A stretch of DNA of 64,000 bases from CAVROP01 sp050008495 (GTDB lineage Bacteria; Acidobacteriota; Terriglobia; UBA7540). The stretch spans positions 164,008 through 228,007 of the forward strand of contig JBEKMN010000004.1 in the NCBI GenBank assembly GCA_050008495.1, read 5' to 3'. Of the stretch, positions 23,814 through 32,134 are shown in pieces. The notes beneath the pieces are model-generated. The model did no database searches, was not told where the DNA came from, and saw only the letters and a list, made by a program, of their open reading frames with translations. The translations under genes and the position numbers were made by a program. Within the stretch, counting starts at the first letter, position 1. Each line of letters starts with the position of its first letter.

Positions 23814-25898
23814 ATGCATCTTACCGAAGGGGACAGCGATTTGAATGCCACGGAACGGTCTACATTGATCGAACGACGTAAACGAATCTGCATCGCACTC
23901 CTTTTTGCTGGGCTTCTAGCCTTTCCCGAATTCCTTTTCTCTAGCGTCCCGACTTCACGCCAAGAAAAAGCCGTCACCACGTATGAACGAGCGCTTCGCA
24001 TGAGGACGACGCTGGACTCTCTGCCCGAGACCAAGCGGACCAGAGCCGATTATCAAAAAGTAATCGCCACATTCCAGGAAGTCGCGCTGCTCGACCCGGC
24101 CTACTCGAAGGCTCCCGTTTCGCTGGCGTACGTTGCGGAACTTCAGGACGAGATGGGACGGCTTTTCGGCGCCGACCGCTACTACCTTGAGTCCGTTAAA
24201 ACCTACAACTTCCTCGCAAGGCAGTACCCCGGCAGCCAACTTGCCCGGGAAGCTCTCCTGACCATGGGGGAGATTTACAGAACTGACCTCGAGAACGCCG
24301 AGTTGGCCCGCCAAGCCTTCCAGGAATATCTCAAGGAGTATCCCAACTCCTCCAAGGCGGAGGAAGCTCGAGCCAAGATCAACGAGATCGACCAGTTGCT
24401 CGCAAAACGCTCCGCCACGCCACCACCTCCTAAGCGCGAAACCGGCGACAACCACCGCGGCTCGAGACTGCCGGAGGTCAACGACGTGCGGCGATGGGTG
24501 GGGCCGAATTACTCCCGCATCGTCATCGGAGTGGAAGGACAAGTGAAATTCGACACCACGCGGCTTTCCAAACCGGACCGCATCGTACTTGACATTCAAG
24601 ACTCCCATCTGAGCCCCACGCTGGTCGGTAAAACATTCCCGATCGAGGATGGGTACCTGCATCAAATCCGCTTGGGACAATTCACACCCACAGTCACCCG
24701 GGTGGTGCTGGATGTGGAAAAGATCGAAGAATATTCGGTCTTGCCGCTTCCCAATCCGTTTCGCTTGGTGGTTGATATCCGTGGCGTCAGCCAATCTGAG
24801 CAGGAGACCGACCGCGGCGCGCAGCCGCCGGTTGGCGATTTAGCTGCGACCCATACTCCCCCGGCCGGCAAACCACGCGCCGCGACCGAACCGCCCCCGA
24901 CCGGTGTCGAGTCTGCCCTGCCATCCGCAACCGCCACGCTCCGAACCAAGCCCAAGCCTGCCGCCAACACACCTGGTAATTCGAAGCTGTCGAAGAAGAC
25001 GGCGGAAGTAGAGACGGCCTCGGTTAAGCCCCCGCCGGCACGACCGGCTTCAGACGAAACCGACACGACATCGCTTGAAGCACCCAAGATGGTTCCAGGT
25101 CCGCCCAAAGTTGCCGCCCCCACCGAATCTGGATCACGAACCCTGACACGAGTGCTGGGCCTTAAAATCGGCCGCATTGTCATCGATCCCGGGCATGGCG
25201 GCCATGATACGGGCACGATAGGACCGACGGGCCTCAGGGAAAAGGACGTCGTGCTGGATGTCGGATTGCGATTGAAAAAGCTTCTGGAGCGCAAGGCCGG
25301 GTGCGAAGTGGCGATGACTCGCAACGACGATACCTTCATTCCCCTCGAAGAACGGACTGCCATCGCCAACGCCAAGGCGGCCGACTTGTTTGTCTCAATT
25401 CACGCCAACGCCAGCAGCGACCGCAGCGCGCGGGGAGTCGAGACCTACTATCTGAATTTCACCTCCAGTCCCGAATCTCTGCAGGTCGCTGCGAGAGAAA
25501 ACGCGACTTCCCAGGAATCGGTGCATCAACTTCAGGACCTGATCAAGAAAATCGTGCTGACGGAGAAAATAGAGGAGTCCGAGGAGTTTGCGCGGCAGGT
25601 GCAGAAGGAAGTCCACCGGTACACTGCGCAGTTATCCGGCAATCAACCCGACCGGGGAGTGAAAAAGGCTCCCTTTGTGGTGTTGATCGGCGCCAACATG
25701 CCCTCGGTCCTGGCGGAAATCTCGTTCCTCACCAATCCCGGCGATGAGAAGTCGTTGAGACGCGGCGATTACCGGGAGAAGATTGCCGAGGCGCTGTACG
25801 ACGGGATCCTGGATTATGTGAACCATCTGGGCGGGGTCAAGGTCGTGCAGCGAGCGGAGTCCGACAGAACGGCATCGAAATCCAGGGCGGAATTCTGA
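23814..25898 (+). CDS. N-acetylmuramoyl-L-alanine amidase with TPR-like and AMIN domains
   Basis: About 694 residues from ATG 23814; TTG starts at 23781 and 23841 (the latter behind AGGGGA) are alternatives. A membrane anchor or signal (RICIALLFAGLLAFPEFLF) is followed by TPR-like helices (GADRYYLESVKTYNFLARQY, AELARQAFQEYLKEYP), an AMIN domain that targets the septum (VRRWVGPNYSRIVIGVEG to PFRLVVDIRG), a long Pro-rich linker, and an Amidase_3 domain. Zinc and catalytic residues are visible in IDPGHGGHD, GLREKDVVLDVG, LFVSIHANAS and VLAEISFLTN. It cuts the stem peptide from muramic acid, and like AmiC-type enzymes probably acts in cell separation. The domain order TPR-AMIN-amidase is longer than usual for AmiC. 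Confidence 0.92.
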   Translation: MHLTEGDSDLNATERSTLIERRKRICIALLFAGLLAFPEFLFSSVPTSRQEKAVTTYERALRMRTTLDSLPETKRTRADYQKVIATFQEVALLDPAYSKAPVSLAYVAELQDEMGRLFGADRYYLESVKTYNFLARQYPGSQLAREALLTMGEIYRTDLENAELARQAFQEYLKEYPNSSKAEEARAKINEIDQLLAKRSATPPPPKRETGDNHRGSRLPEVNDVRRWVGPNYSRIVIGVEGQVKFDTTRLSKPDRIVLDIQDSHLSPTLVGKTFPIEDGYLHQIRLGQFTPTVTRVVLDVEKIEEYSVLPLPNPFRLVVDIRGVSQSEQETDRGAQPPVGDLAATHTPPAGKPRAATEPPPTGVESALPSATATLRTKPKPAANTPGNSKLSKKTAEVETASVKPPPARPASDETDTTSLEAPKMVPGPPKVAAPTESGSRTLTRVLGLKIGRIVIDPGHGGHDTGTIGPTGLREKDVVLDVGLRLKKLLERKAGCEVAMTRNDDTFIPLEERTAIANAKAADLFVSIHANASSDRSARGVETYYLNFTSSPESLQVAARENATSQESVHQLQDLIKKIVLTEKIEESEEFARQVQKEVHRYTAQLSGNQPDRGVKKAPFVVLIGANMPSVLAEISFLTNPGDEKSLRRGDYREKIAEALYDGILDYVNHLGGVKVVQRAESDRTASKSRAEF

Positions 25899-25912
25899 TA
25901 TTCTAGGAAACG

Positions 25913-26992
25913 ATGAAACGACTCGCCTTAGCCGTCGTGTCCATGACGCTCTGCGCGTTCCTTCCGATGTTCTGTGCCCAAAATGTTTCCGTTATCCCTC
26001 TGGTGCCCGTAGCGAACTGGCAGCTCACCGCGAAGCAGGCGCTGGGGGTTGATGAGATCAAGAGCTATGGCGGAGATCCGGCGGTGGAAAGCGAGTACGG
26101 CGTCAAGTCGCTCGAAGTGCGAACCTACCAGCTTGACAGGGCGAGCGCGCAGGTTGTGGTGGAATCTGCCGCCGACGTGAGCGCCGCTTACGGTCTGCTC
26201 ACCTATTATCAGAACGAGTCCATGCATCCCGACAAGACCATTGATCTCGCCATGACCGGCGCGCAAGGCAGCTTGATGTCGCGTGGACGGAGCTTCATCC
26301 GTTTCCTTCGCCCCAAAGGCTCCGAGGTTTCCGAGAACGATTTCCGCGCCTTGTTGATTCTGGTCGGTGGAACGCGCCCGACCCGCGATTCCGCAGCGAA
26401 CTTGCCTTCCCTGCTTCCGGCATCAGGGTTGATACCGGGCAGCACAAAGTACGTTGTCGGTCCGATAACAGCGCAGCGCGTTCTGCCCAACCTGCCTGCG
26501 GACTTGATCGGGTTCGATCAGGGTGCGGAACTCCAACTCGGGGAATACCATCTTGGGAATTCTCGATCCACGATCGTGGAGTTGAGCTACCCCACGCCGC
26601 AGATCGCTCGCCTCCGGCTCACAAGACTCAGCGATGCACTCGGGCTGAACCTGGATCGCGGAGCGAATTCTATCTACGGACGGAGAGATGGGTCGTTCGT
26701 CTTCCTGGCTCTCAAAGCGAGCAACAAGGGCGCTGCGTCGGAATTGCTCGACCACTTCAGCGTCAATCAACAGTTAAGCTGGGACCAGAAATACCCCGGG
26801 AACCAGACGATTGGTCAGCAGTTGTTCGCGCTGTTTTTGGGGAATGCCCTTCTCACCCTGGTTCTGGCCGGAAGTGGGCTCGCTGGAGGTTTGCTAATCG
26901 TTCTTTCCAGAAGGGTTACGGCCAAGGTGTTCCCTGCTTGGGAGTGGGGACACCCGGAATTGGACCGACTGATCCGATTGAACCTGGAATAG
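25913..26992 (+). CDS. Secreted or membrane-anchored protein of unknown function (DUF6599-like)
   Basis: The 359-residue protein has a signal peptide (LALAVVSMTLCAFLPMFCA) and one C-terminal membrane segment (ALLTLVLAGSGLAGGLLIVL) followed by a short basic tail. The body is soluble and beta-rich (VKSLEVRTYQLDRASAQVVV, SFIRFLRPKGSE). It resembles the Acidobacteria-type proteins grouped as DUF6599, but that link is from memory of the pattern and is tentative. Its position 14 bases after the amidase gene suggests co-expression and an envelope role. Confidence 0.7.
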   Translation: MKRLALAVVSMTLCAFLPMFCAQNVSVIPLVPVANWQLTAKQALGVDEIKSYGGDPAVESEYGVKSLEVRTYQLDRASAQVVVESAADVSAAYGLLTYYQNESMHPDKTIDLAMTGAQGSLMSRGRSFIRFLRPKGSEVSENDFRALLILVGGTRPTRDSAANLPSLLPASGLIPGSTKYVVGPITAQRVLPNLPADLIGFDQGAELQLGEYHLGNSRSTIVELSYPTPQIARLRLTRLSDALGLNLDRGANSIYGRRDGSFVFLALKASNKGAASELLDHFSVNQQLSWDQKYPGNQTIGQQLFALFLGNALLTLVLAGSGLAGGLLIVLSRRVTAKVFPAWEWGHPELDRLIRLNLE

Positions 26993-27149
26993 ACTTAAGG
27001 ACTTTATTTTCAACCTGAAACAGCCAAGAAGCAACCAGCAATTGCCTGCCTGCAGAGTTTTCTCTATTTCTCGCCCCTGCAAGCCCGCCAGCCTAGCAAG
27101 TCATTTATAATCAATAGCTTGAGAGACAAAAAAATTTCTGAGAATTATC

Positions 27150-27179
27150 TTGACATCACTTCCAGGTTTTTCTTAGACT
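27150..27179 (+). promoter_or_regulatory. Sigma-70-type promoter upstream of a terminator and tRNA-Thr
   Basis: TTGACA (27150-27155), 18 bases, TAGACT (27174-27179). The -35 is perfect and the -10 matches four of six positions. Initiation would be near 27186, about 105 bases before the tRNA. Confidence 0.65.
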
Positions 27180-27185
27180 CGTTTC

Positions 27186-27287
27186 CGAGTTTAGATGGCG
27201 GGGCGCGTCCGCCATTCTATTCTCCTCAACGAATGCTCACCCGCAAGCTTGGCGGAAGTTTTCGCTGCGGCGGGTGAGCATTTTTCT
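27186..27287 (+). ncRNA. Possible small RNA of about 100 nt between a promoter and a terminator
   Basis: A promoter-like pair at 27150-27179 is followed by a GGCGG/CCGCC hairpin (27197-27212) and, at 27233-27286, a strong hairpin with a T-run. No reading frame of note lies between. The tract could be a free small RNA or the leader of the tRNA transcript. It matches no RNA family that I recognise. Confidence 0.4.
27233..27286 (+). terminator. Intrinsic terminator before tRNA-Thr
   Basis: Twelve perfectly paired bases (ATGCTCACCCGC with GCGGGTGAGCAT) enclose a 25-base loop and are followed by TTTTT. It stands only six bases before the tRNA, so transcription of the tRNA needs read-through or a separate start. 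Confidence 0.75.
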
Positions 27288-27291
27288 GTGT

Positions 27292-27367
27292 GCCGGCGTA
27301 GCTCAGTCGGTAGAGCATCGGTTTCGTAAACCGAGGGTCACCAGTTCAAGTCTGGTCGCCGGCTCCA
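27292..27367 (+). tRNA. tRNA-Thr(CGT), CCA encoded
   Basis: The acceptor arms GCCGGCG and CGCCGGC pair fully, with discriminator T and encoded CCA. The D arm is GCTCAGTCGGTAGAGC. The anticodon stem TCGGT/ACCGA encloses the seven-base loop TTCGTAA with anticodon CGT, reading ACG (threonine). The T arm is CCAG-TTCAAGT-CTGG. All four arms fold without mismatch. A partial copy of its 3' half lies at 28050-28095. Confidence 0.97.
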
Positions 27368-27387
27368 GGCACCCCTCAGTCATTCAG

Positions 27388-27507
27388 CTAATTGCGCGAG
27401 CCAAATCGAATTGACGGTCTGATTCGGTGCATCTGCGGCGCGTAATCGTTCAAGAGAGTACATAGCAGCCACTGTGAGACGAGCAGCAGAATACTGATTC
27501 GTAACAT
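27388..27507 (-). CDS. Small hydrophobic protein next to a Flp pilin
   Basis: A 39-residue frame starts at ATG 27507 behind AAGGAGAG. It begins with a hydrophobic helix (MLRISILLLVSQWLLCTLL) and ends with a basic tail (MHRIRPSIRFGSRN). It follows the Flp pilin gene on the same strand. Because the good ribosome site and the leading residues resemble the start of the pilin, it may be a small membrane peptide or the remnant of a second pilin-like gene. I do not recognise it. Confidence 0.4.
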   Translation of the reverse strand: MLRISILLLVSQWLLCTLLNDYAPQMHRIRPSIRFGSRN

Positions 27508-27642
27508 GAAAACTCTCCTTGAAATGGAGCCGCCGTTTTCTTGCGGCACCGAGACCGCGAGGAAGGAGCGGGCAGCCAGTCCTTCCTCACGCCCCATAGT
27601 GATACAAACGGGCGAAGTGCCGTAAAGCACTGACATCGTGCA

Positions 27643-27807
27643 TTACGACAAGCTGGAAGACGCGTTGCTGAAGACGTTATGTACAACGGATCCCAGGCCC
27701 GTAACGACGGCGATCGAAACCAGTGCAATGAACAACAGGAGAAGACCGTATTCCGTCAAGTCCTGGCCTTCCTCTTCCATCCACAATCGGCGTAGCATGA
27801 TTCTCAT
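27643..27807 (-). CDS. flp: Flp/Fap-type (type IVb) pilin
   Basis: This 54-residue protein is too short for most gene lists but is clear. GAGGAGG lies seven bases before ATG 27807. After a short charged leader comes EEEGQDLTEYGLLLLFIALV: the prepilin cleavage site, the Glu at position +5 and the hydrophobic helix of Flp pilins (Q-D-L-T-E-Y-G-L-L). The C-terminal part is short and Ser-rich. Flp pilins build tight-adherence pili. No tad assembly genes are in the window. The gene sits between a tRNA-Thr gene and a partial duplicate of it. Confidence 0.85.
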   Translation of the reverse strand: MRIMLRRLWMEEEGQDLTEYGLLLLFIALVSIAVVTGLGSVVHNVFSNASSSLS

Positions 27808-28049
27808 AACTTTTCCTCCTCAAACAATGTTCGTGCATATTCACTAACCTATATCGTCAACTTAGCTGTATTGCTTTGCTTCGACAAGGGCACTGCAGTA
27901 CCGGTACTGTTCCCGCGTTGGGGAGTACTATCGGTTTAAGCCTACTCAGGCAGGTGCATAAAGCGGTGCATACTCGTTGCGGAAAGGCGATCAATGGCCC
28001 TTAATCTCGACGCTACCTTACTGATAACAAACAGGGAAATAAGGGGCGG

Positions 28050-28095
28050 TCGGTTTCGTAAACCGAGGGTCGCCCAGTTCAAGTCTGGTCGCCGG
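28050..28095 (+). repeat. Partial second copy of the tRNA-Thr 3' half
   Basis: TCGGTTTCGTAAACCGAGGG and TTCAAGTCTGGTCGCCGG repeat bases 27318-27363 of tRNA-Thr in the same orientation. One base is inserted and one is changed in the segment between the anticodon and T arms, and the acceptor base pairing is lost. The 5' half is absent. Direct repeats of a tRNA 3' half typically mark the edges of an integrated element; here only 0.7 kb separates them. Confidence 0.8.
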
Positions 28096-28103
28096 ATCGA
28101 GGC

Positions 28104-29198
28104 TCATCGGATCTTTCCCCGCGCGGCGACGCGCCATGAACCCGCAACTTCCCCATCGCGCAAGGTGAACACCTCATCGTGCATGTTCACGCAAGTACAA
28201 ACGTGATTGGGAATCACGGTAAGCACTTCACCGACATGAAACTGATGAGTTGATCGAGTGATGTCCAGATGTCCATGCTCCTCGTTCAACTTGATCAAGG
28301 GCGCGTCGGGAGCTTCGACGACGTATCCATAGCCCGTCTTCGCACCTGAGCCCAGGAGGTCGGAGGAAAGCGTCTTCGACCCGGAATCGATAATGGCGCG
28401 CCCTGGCACGGCCGTCGAGACCACCGTAGTCACCACGCGGGCGGCGCAGTCCTCGATTCGACAGGCGCCCTGGTACAAGGTGTTCAAATCGTTGTAAACG
28501 TAGGTTCCCGGCCGGATTTCGGTGAGACCGGGGACAAGATGGGAGAACTCCGCGGAGGGAGTCGAACCGCCGGAGACGATTTCAACCATAAGGCCTGAAT
28601 CGCGAAAGGCCTCCAGAGTTCGTTCGACTTTCTTCGCCACCGCCTCAGCCTCGGCCCGGCGTTGTTCTTTGCTTCCCCAGACGTTCCCGAAGTATGTCAT
28701 GAGCCCGCGGAAGGCAAGCCCGGGCATCCTCGCAATCTGGTTTGCCATTTCCACGCTGGCCGGCCCAGCCTCCAGGCCGCAACGGTGAAACCCCGCGTCA
28801 AACTCGACCAGAACACCCACCGTGGATGCTTGCTGGGAGGCGGCGCTGGAAAGCTCCTGCGCCGCATCCAGTGAATCCAGCGCCACGATCATGCGCCGCG
28901 TACGCGCCAGTTCAACCAGGCGCCGGAGCTTGTCGGCGCCCAGTATGGGATAGGCAATGAGGATGTCGTCCAGACCGGCTGCCGCCATTACTTCGGCTTC
29001 TCCAACTTTGGCGACGGTTAATCCCACCGCGCCGTGGTCAAGTTGCCGGCGCGCCACTTCCGGCGTCTTGTGGGTCTTGGTGTGAGGCCGCAGACCCACT
29101 CCCTGCTGGCGGCAGGAGGCAGCCATCTGTGCAAGATTGCGCTCCATTGCCTCCAGGTCGATCGTCAAGGCGGGCGTTGAAAGTTCGTGGTAACGCAT
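28104..29198 (-). CDS. DSD1 family PLP-dependent enzyme (D-threonine aldolase / D-serine dehydratase-like)
   Basis: The 364-residue fold-type III enzyme starts at ATG 29198, preceded by GGAGGA; the open frame to 29291 is repeat DNA. STPALTIDLEAMERNLAQMA and RPHTKTHKTPEVARRQL contain the PLP lysine in the HTKTHK motif. Further blocks are VLVEFDAGFHRCGL, EIVSGGSTPSAEF, EIRPGTYVYND, and the metal-binding His and Cys in EEHGHLD and IPNHVCTCVN. The H-x-C pair binds Zn or Mn in D-threonine aldolases and D-serine dehydratases. The substrate is a D-amino acid but cannot be fixed. ridA lies 102 bases upstream on the same strand. Confidence 0.9.
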   Translation of the reverse strand: MRYHELSTPALTIDLEAMERNLAQMAASCRQQGVGLRPHTKTHKTPEVARRQLDHGAVGLTVAKVGEAEVMAAAGLDDILIAYPILGADKLRRLVELARTRRMIVALDSLDAAQELSSAASQQASTVGVLVEFDAGFHRCGLEAGPASVEMANQIARMPGLAFRGLMTYFGNVWGSKEQRRAEAEAVAKKVERTLEAFRDSGLMVEIVSGGSTPSAEFSHLVPGLTEIRPGTYVYNDLNTLYQGACRIEDCAARVVTTVVSTAVPGRAIIDSGSKTLSSDLLGSGAKTGYGYVVEAPDAPLIKLNEEHGHLDITRSTHQFHVGEVLTVIPNHVCTCVNMHDEVFTLRDGEVAGSWRVAARGKIR

Positions 29199-29209
29199 CA
29201 AGTCCTCCG

Positions 29210-29298
29210 GGATTGCCGATTGTTGATGGTCGATTGTCGATTGAACCGGAATGCCCAGCCCGCGGGCAGTCGGCAATCGACAATCGACCATCGGCCAT
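29210..29298. repeat. Degenerate GATTGTCGATTG repeats
   Basis: GATTGTTGATGGTCGATTGT and its inverse ACAATCGACCATCGGCCATC flank a GCCCGCGGGC core. The block separates ridA from the D-amino acid enzyme gene and is of the same short-word type as those near 31.4, 32.1 and 34.3 kb. Confidence 0.6.
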
Positions 29299-29300
29299 CA

Positions 29301-29681
29301 CTACGATTTGCTTACCCGTGCGATGCAGTCGATTTCCACTTTGATCTTGGGCAATTGCGCGCCCACCGTCGTGCGCGCGGGTGGATCCTGCGAGAAGAAC
29401 TCACTATAGACGGCATTCATAGCATCAAAATCCTTGATGTCCGCCAGGAAGACCCCCACTCGCACCACGTCGCGAAGTGAGCTGCCGGCGGCTTCTAGGA
29501 TCGCCTGGATATTCTGAAGCGTGCGCCGGGTTTCCGATGCAATATCGCCCAATTCCAACTGATTGGTGCCGGGATTGGCTGGCCCCTGTCCGGCCACGAA
29601 TACAAAACCATTGGCGACAATTGCCTGCGAGTAAGGCCCACGCGGCTGAGGGCCTCCAGATGTTCTAACGACTTGACGCAT
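29301..29681 (-). CDS. ridA: RidA family (YjgF/YER057c/UK114) deaminase
   Basis: This 126-residue trimeric enzyme hydrolyses reactive imines and enamines released by PLP enzymes. GPYSQAIVANGFVFVAGQGP, RRTLQNIQAILEAAGSSL, FLADIKDFDAMNAVYSEFF and PPARTTVGAQLP match the family. Arg103 corresponds to the catalytic Arg105 of the E. coli protein. GGAGG precedes the ATG. It is upstream of the D-amino acid PLP enzyme in one transcription unit, which fits: the lyase would release the 2-aminoacrylate-type product that RidA clears. Confidence 0.92.
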   Translation of the reverse strand: MRQVVRTSGGPQPRGPYSQAIVANGFVFVAGQGPANPGTNQLELGDIASETRRTLQNIQAILEAAGSSLRDVVRVGVFLADIKDFDAMNAVYSEFFSQDPPARTTVGAQLPKIKVEIDCIARVSKS

Positions 29682-29909
29682 CGTGCCTCCTTCCGCAGCT
29701 CGTTCACCGAGTCTGCTTTACGGTCATGGGTAACGCAGACCGCCGCGCACGGGGTCCGCGAATCTTCTTTCCAAGGGCGGCGCCGGATCGCTACCACTGG
29801 ATCTCGCCGCCTCGAAAAAGATTGCTGTGTTTCAGAATAGTCCCTCAGTATAATGTTCGTTACACTTCGGGTAAAGATAATACAAGCGGACTGCGGCTGC
29901 GAGCTGTCG

Positions 29910-29949
29910 TTCCGGGTGGTCATGGGTTTTCGACCCACCTCAAGGAATG
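29910..29949. repeat. GTGGTCATGGGTTTTCGACCCAC palindrome
   Basis: The stem GTGG-x5-GGGT/ACCC-AC encloses a TTTTCG turn and is followed by CTCAAGGAATGA. A near copy lies at 21534-21575. It is in the leader of the APC permease gene; a TATAAT box stands upstream at 29849-29854 without a clear -35. Confidence 0.65.
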
Positions 29950-29969
29950 ACACGCTATCTACGGCTTCA

Positions 29970-31319
29970 ATGAATAATCCTACTCATCCTCAGGAACGCG
30001 CGCAGGAACTTCCCCGCGCCCTTGGCTACACCGGCTCGACGGCAATAGTCATCGGCACGATCATCGGTTCCGGCATCTTCCTTGTGCCTCACGATATTGC
30101 TTTGCAAGTGGGATCAGTCAAAACGCTGATGCTGGTCTGGATGATTGGGGGCGTGCTTTCACTCGCCGGGGCGCTCTCCCTGGCGGAGTTGGGGGCGGCC
30201 AACCCCTCTGCGGGCGGCATCTATGTTTATTTGCGTGATGCTTACGGCAGGCTCTTTGCATTCCTCTACGGTTGGGCTCTGCTCCTCGTCATTAACTCGG
30301 GTTCCCTCGCCACGCTGGCCGTAGCTTTCGGAATTTACAGCACCAGCTTTGTTCCTCTATCCGTGCTCGAGCAGAAGCTCGTGGCAAGCGCGGCCATTGC
30401 GTTGCTGACGTTGGTTAATATTCTGGGAGTGCGGAAAGCGGCGGCCGTCCAGACATTCTTCAGCGTGGCCAAGTTGGCGGGCTTGGCTACGATCATGGGC
30501 GCCGCCTTTTTTTTCTTCCGCGGCACTCCCGCGCAAACTGGCCCTGCCCTGCCCCTGCCCCACGCTACGGCGAGTTCCTTGGGCGTCGCTATGATTGCGG
30601 TTCTCTGGGCGTATGAAGGCTGGCACATGCTCTCCTTCGCGGCTGGGGAAGTCAAGAACCCCTCCCGAGTGCTTCCGCGCAGCTACCTGGTCGGCACTGT
30701 CGTCGTGGTGGCTGTTTACTTAGGTGCCAATCTCGCCTACCTGCGAGTGCTGCCGATTCCCGAGATGGCGTTGCACCAGCGCGTCGCGGCGACGACCATG
30801 GAACTTCTCGCCGGGCCGCGCGGCGCCACTTTTGTTTCCGCCCTGATCCTCTGCTCCATTTTCGGCGCCATCAATGGGACTGTGCTGGGGGGCCCGCGCG
30901 CTTACTTTGCGATGGCCCGCGACGGCGTATTCTTTCCTTCTGTGGGAAGAGTCCACCCGCGCTATGCAACCCCGGCTGCCGCCTTGTTGATCCAGGGTGT
31001 GTGGTCGATTCTGCTGGCCTCGAGCGGCACCTACAAGCAGCTTTATACTTACGTGATCTTTACTGGCTGGCTGTTCTACGCTGCAGCCACCTTTGCCGTC
31101 GTCATCCTGCGACGCAAGCGCCCGGATTTGCCGCGGCCTTACCGGGTTTGGGGCTTTCCCGTCGTACCTTTGGCGTTCAGCGCCGCGGCGCTTATCATTG
31201 TTGGCAATGCCTTGATACGCAGCCCCCTTGAATCGGGAATCGGGTTAGCCTTGGTCCTCGCAGGCGTGCCGATTTATCTGATCTGGCAACGGAAAGCAAA
31301 GCAAAAGGCAGAAAGTTGA
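29970..31319 (+). CDS. APC family amino acid permease
   Basis: The 449-residue protein has twelve hydrophobic segments. The N-terminus is ALGYTGSTAIVIGTIIGSGI, the family's unwound TM1 with G-S-G. GAANPSAGGIYVYLRDAYG corresponds to TM3, and FAAGEVKNPSRVLPRS to the TM6-7 loop of LAT/Cat-type carriers. ATG 29970 is taken as start; upstream in-frame codons run through a palindrome. It is divergent from ridA and the D-amino acid enzyme gene, with 289 bases between, suggesting shared control and import of the amino acid which that pair degrades. Confidence 0.9.
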   Translation: MNNPTHPQERAQELPRALGYTGSTAIVIGTIIGSGIFLVPHDIALQVGSVKTLMLVWMIGGVLSLAGALSLAELGAANPSAGGIYVYLRDAYGRLFAFLYGWALLLVINSGSLATLAVAFGIYSTSFVPLSVLEQKLVASAAIALLTLVNILGVRKAAAVQTFFSVAKLAGLATIMGAAFFFFRGTPAQTGPALPLPHATASSLGVAMIAVLWAYEGWHMLSFAAGEVKNPSRVLPRSYLVGTVVVVAVYLGANLAYLRVLPIPEMALHQRVAATTMELLAGPRGATFVSALILCSIFGAINGTVLGGPRAYFAMARDGVFFPSVGRVHPRYATPAAALLIQGVWSILLASSGTYKQLYTYVIFTGWLFYAAATFAVVILRRKRPDLPRPYRVWGFPVVPLAFSAAALIIVGNALIRSPLESGIGLALVLAGVPIYLIWQRKAKQKAES

Positions 31320-31320
31320 A

Positions 31321-31440
31321 GGGTGACGGCTAAAGGGTAAAGCACAAAGACTGAAAACGATTCTTGGTTTTCGAATTTCCAGTTTCGAATTTTGAGTTTC
31401 GAAATTCCGTTTTCTACTTTCTACTTTCTGATTTCTGATT
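31321..31440. repeat. AT-rich degenerate TTTCGAATTTC words
   Basis: TTTCGAATTTCCAGTTTCGA and several TTTCTACTTTCTGATTT-like words occur here; a mirrored tract (AAAGTCAAAAGTCGAGAG, then TTTCGAATTTC words) lies at 32000-32130. Both tracts flank the acetyltransferase gene. Nothing else is seen in them. Confidence 0.6.
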
Positions 31441-31451
31441 TTACCGAACGC

Positions 31452-31997
31452 CTACTTCAGGTTGGCTGGGATCAGATATTCCGCCACCACCACATCGTGC
31501 CACTGGCCGCCCACCTTAGTGTGCTTGACGTGCACTCCCACCTCGCGCCATCCGGTCATCCGGCAGAGTCTTCGCCCCGCATCGTTGTGTGCCAGGAACC
31601 GCCCCACAATCTTGAAGTGGCCGGCAGACTCAGCGAGTGCCAGGACGGCGCGCATCAGTTCCCGTCCCACCCCGTGCCGCCGGTAGTCGCGGTCAATATA
31701 GATCAGGAGTTCGGCGATGCCGTCCATGGCCGGGCGCACGCGGTAGGGACTGAGCGACGCCCAACCAAGAATCCAGTTATTCAATTCCGCGACCACGAGC
31801 GGATATTTGCCGGCATGTTCCTTAACCCAACTCGCGCGCTCCTCCGGAGTAGCGAGGAAGTTCTCAAACGTGGCAAGATTGTCCTGCGTCGCTTGAAGAT
31901 AGATGCGAGCAATGTCCGATGCGTCGCGGAGTTCGGCGGGGCGCACGTTGAGCCGGAAATGGGGTCGGGCGGCGGTGGCTGCGCTTGATGTGTCCAT
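31452..31997 (-). CDS. GNAT family N-acetyltransferase (PAT-like)
   Basis: The 181-residue protein contains the motif-A acetyl-CoA loop IDRDYRRHGVGRELMRAVLA, an N-terminal substrate loop IARIYLQATQDNLATFENF, and the C-terminal AGRRLCRMTGWREVGV. Overall order resembles phosphinothricin or methionine sulfoximine acetyltransferases, but the specificity is open. The start at ATG 31997 lacks a ribosome site; the longer open frame to 32075 is repeat DNA. Confidence 0.87.
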   Translation of the reverse strand: MDTSSAATAARPHFRLNVRPAELRDASDIARIYLQATQDNLATFENFLATPEERASWVKEHAGKYPLVVAELNNWILGWASLSPYRVRPAMDGIAELLIYIDRDYRRHGVGRELMRAVLALAESAGHFKIVGRFLAHNDAGRRLCRMTGWREVGVHVKHTKVGGQWHDVVVAEYLIPANLK

Positions 31998-32134
31998 AGC
32001 TGAGTCGAAAGTCAAAAGTCGAGAGTTAAGAGTCTTAAGTGTAAAGGCTAAAGTCTGAGTGCTCTCTCTTTCCAATTTCGCTTTCCGATTTCCAGTTTCG
32101 AATTTCGCTTTTCGAATTTCGATTTTCGGTCTTT

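Noticed and set aside
27388..28050. Prophage or integrative element between tRNA copies
   Set aside because: No integrase, capsid or excisionase frame in the 0.7 kb; only the tRNA-repeat scar is claimed.
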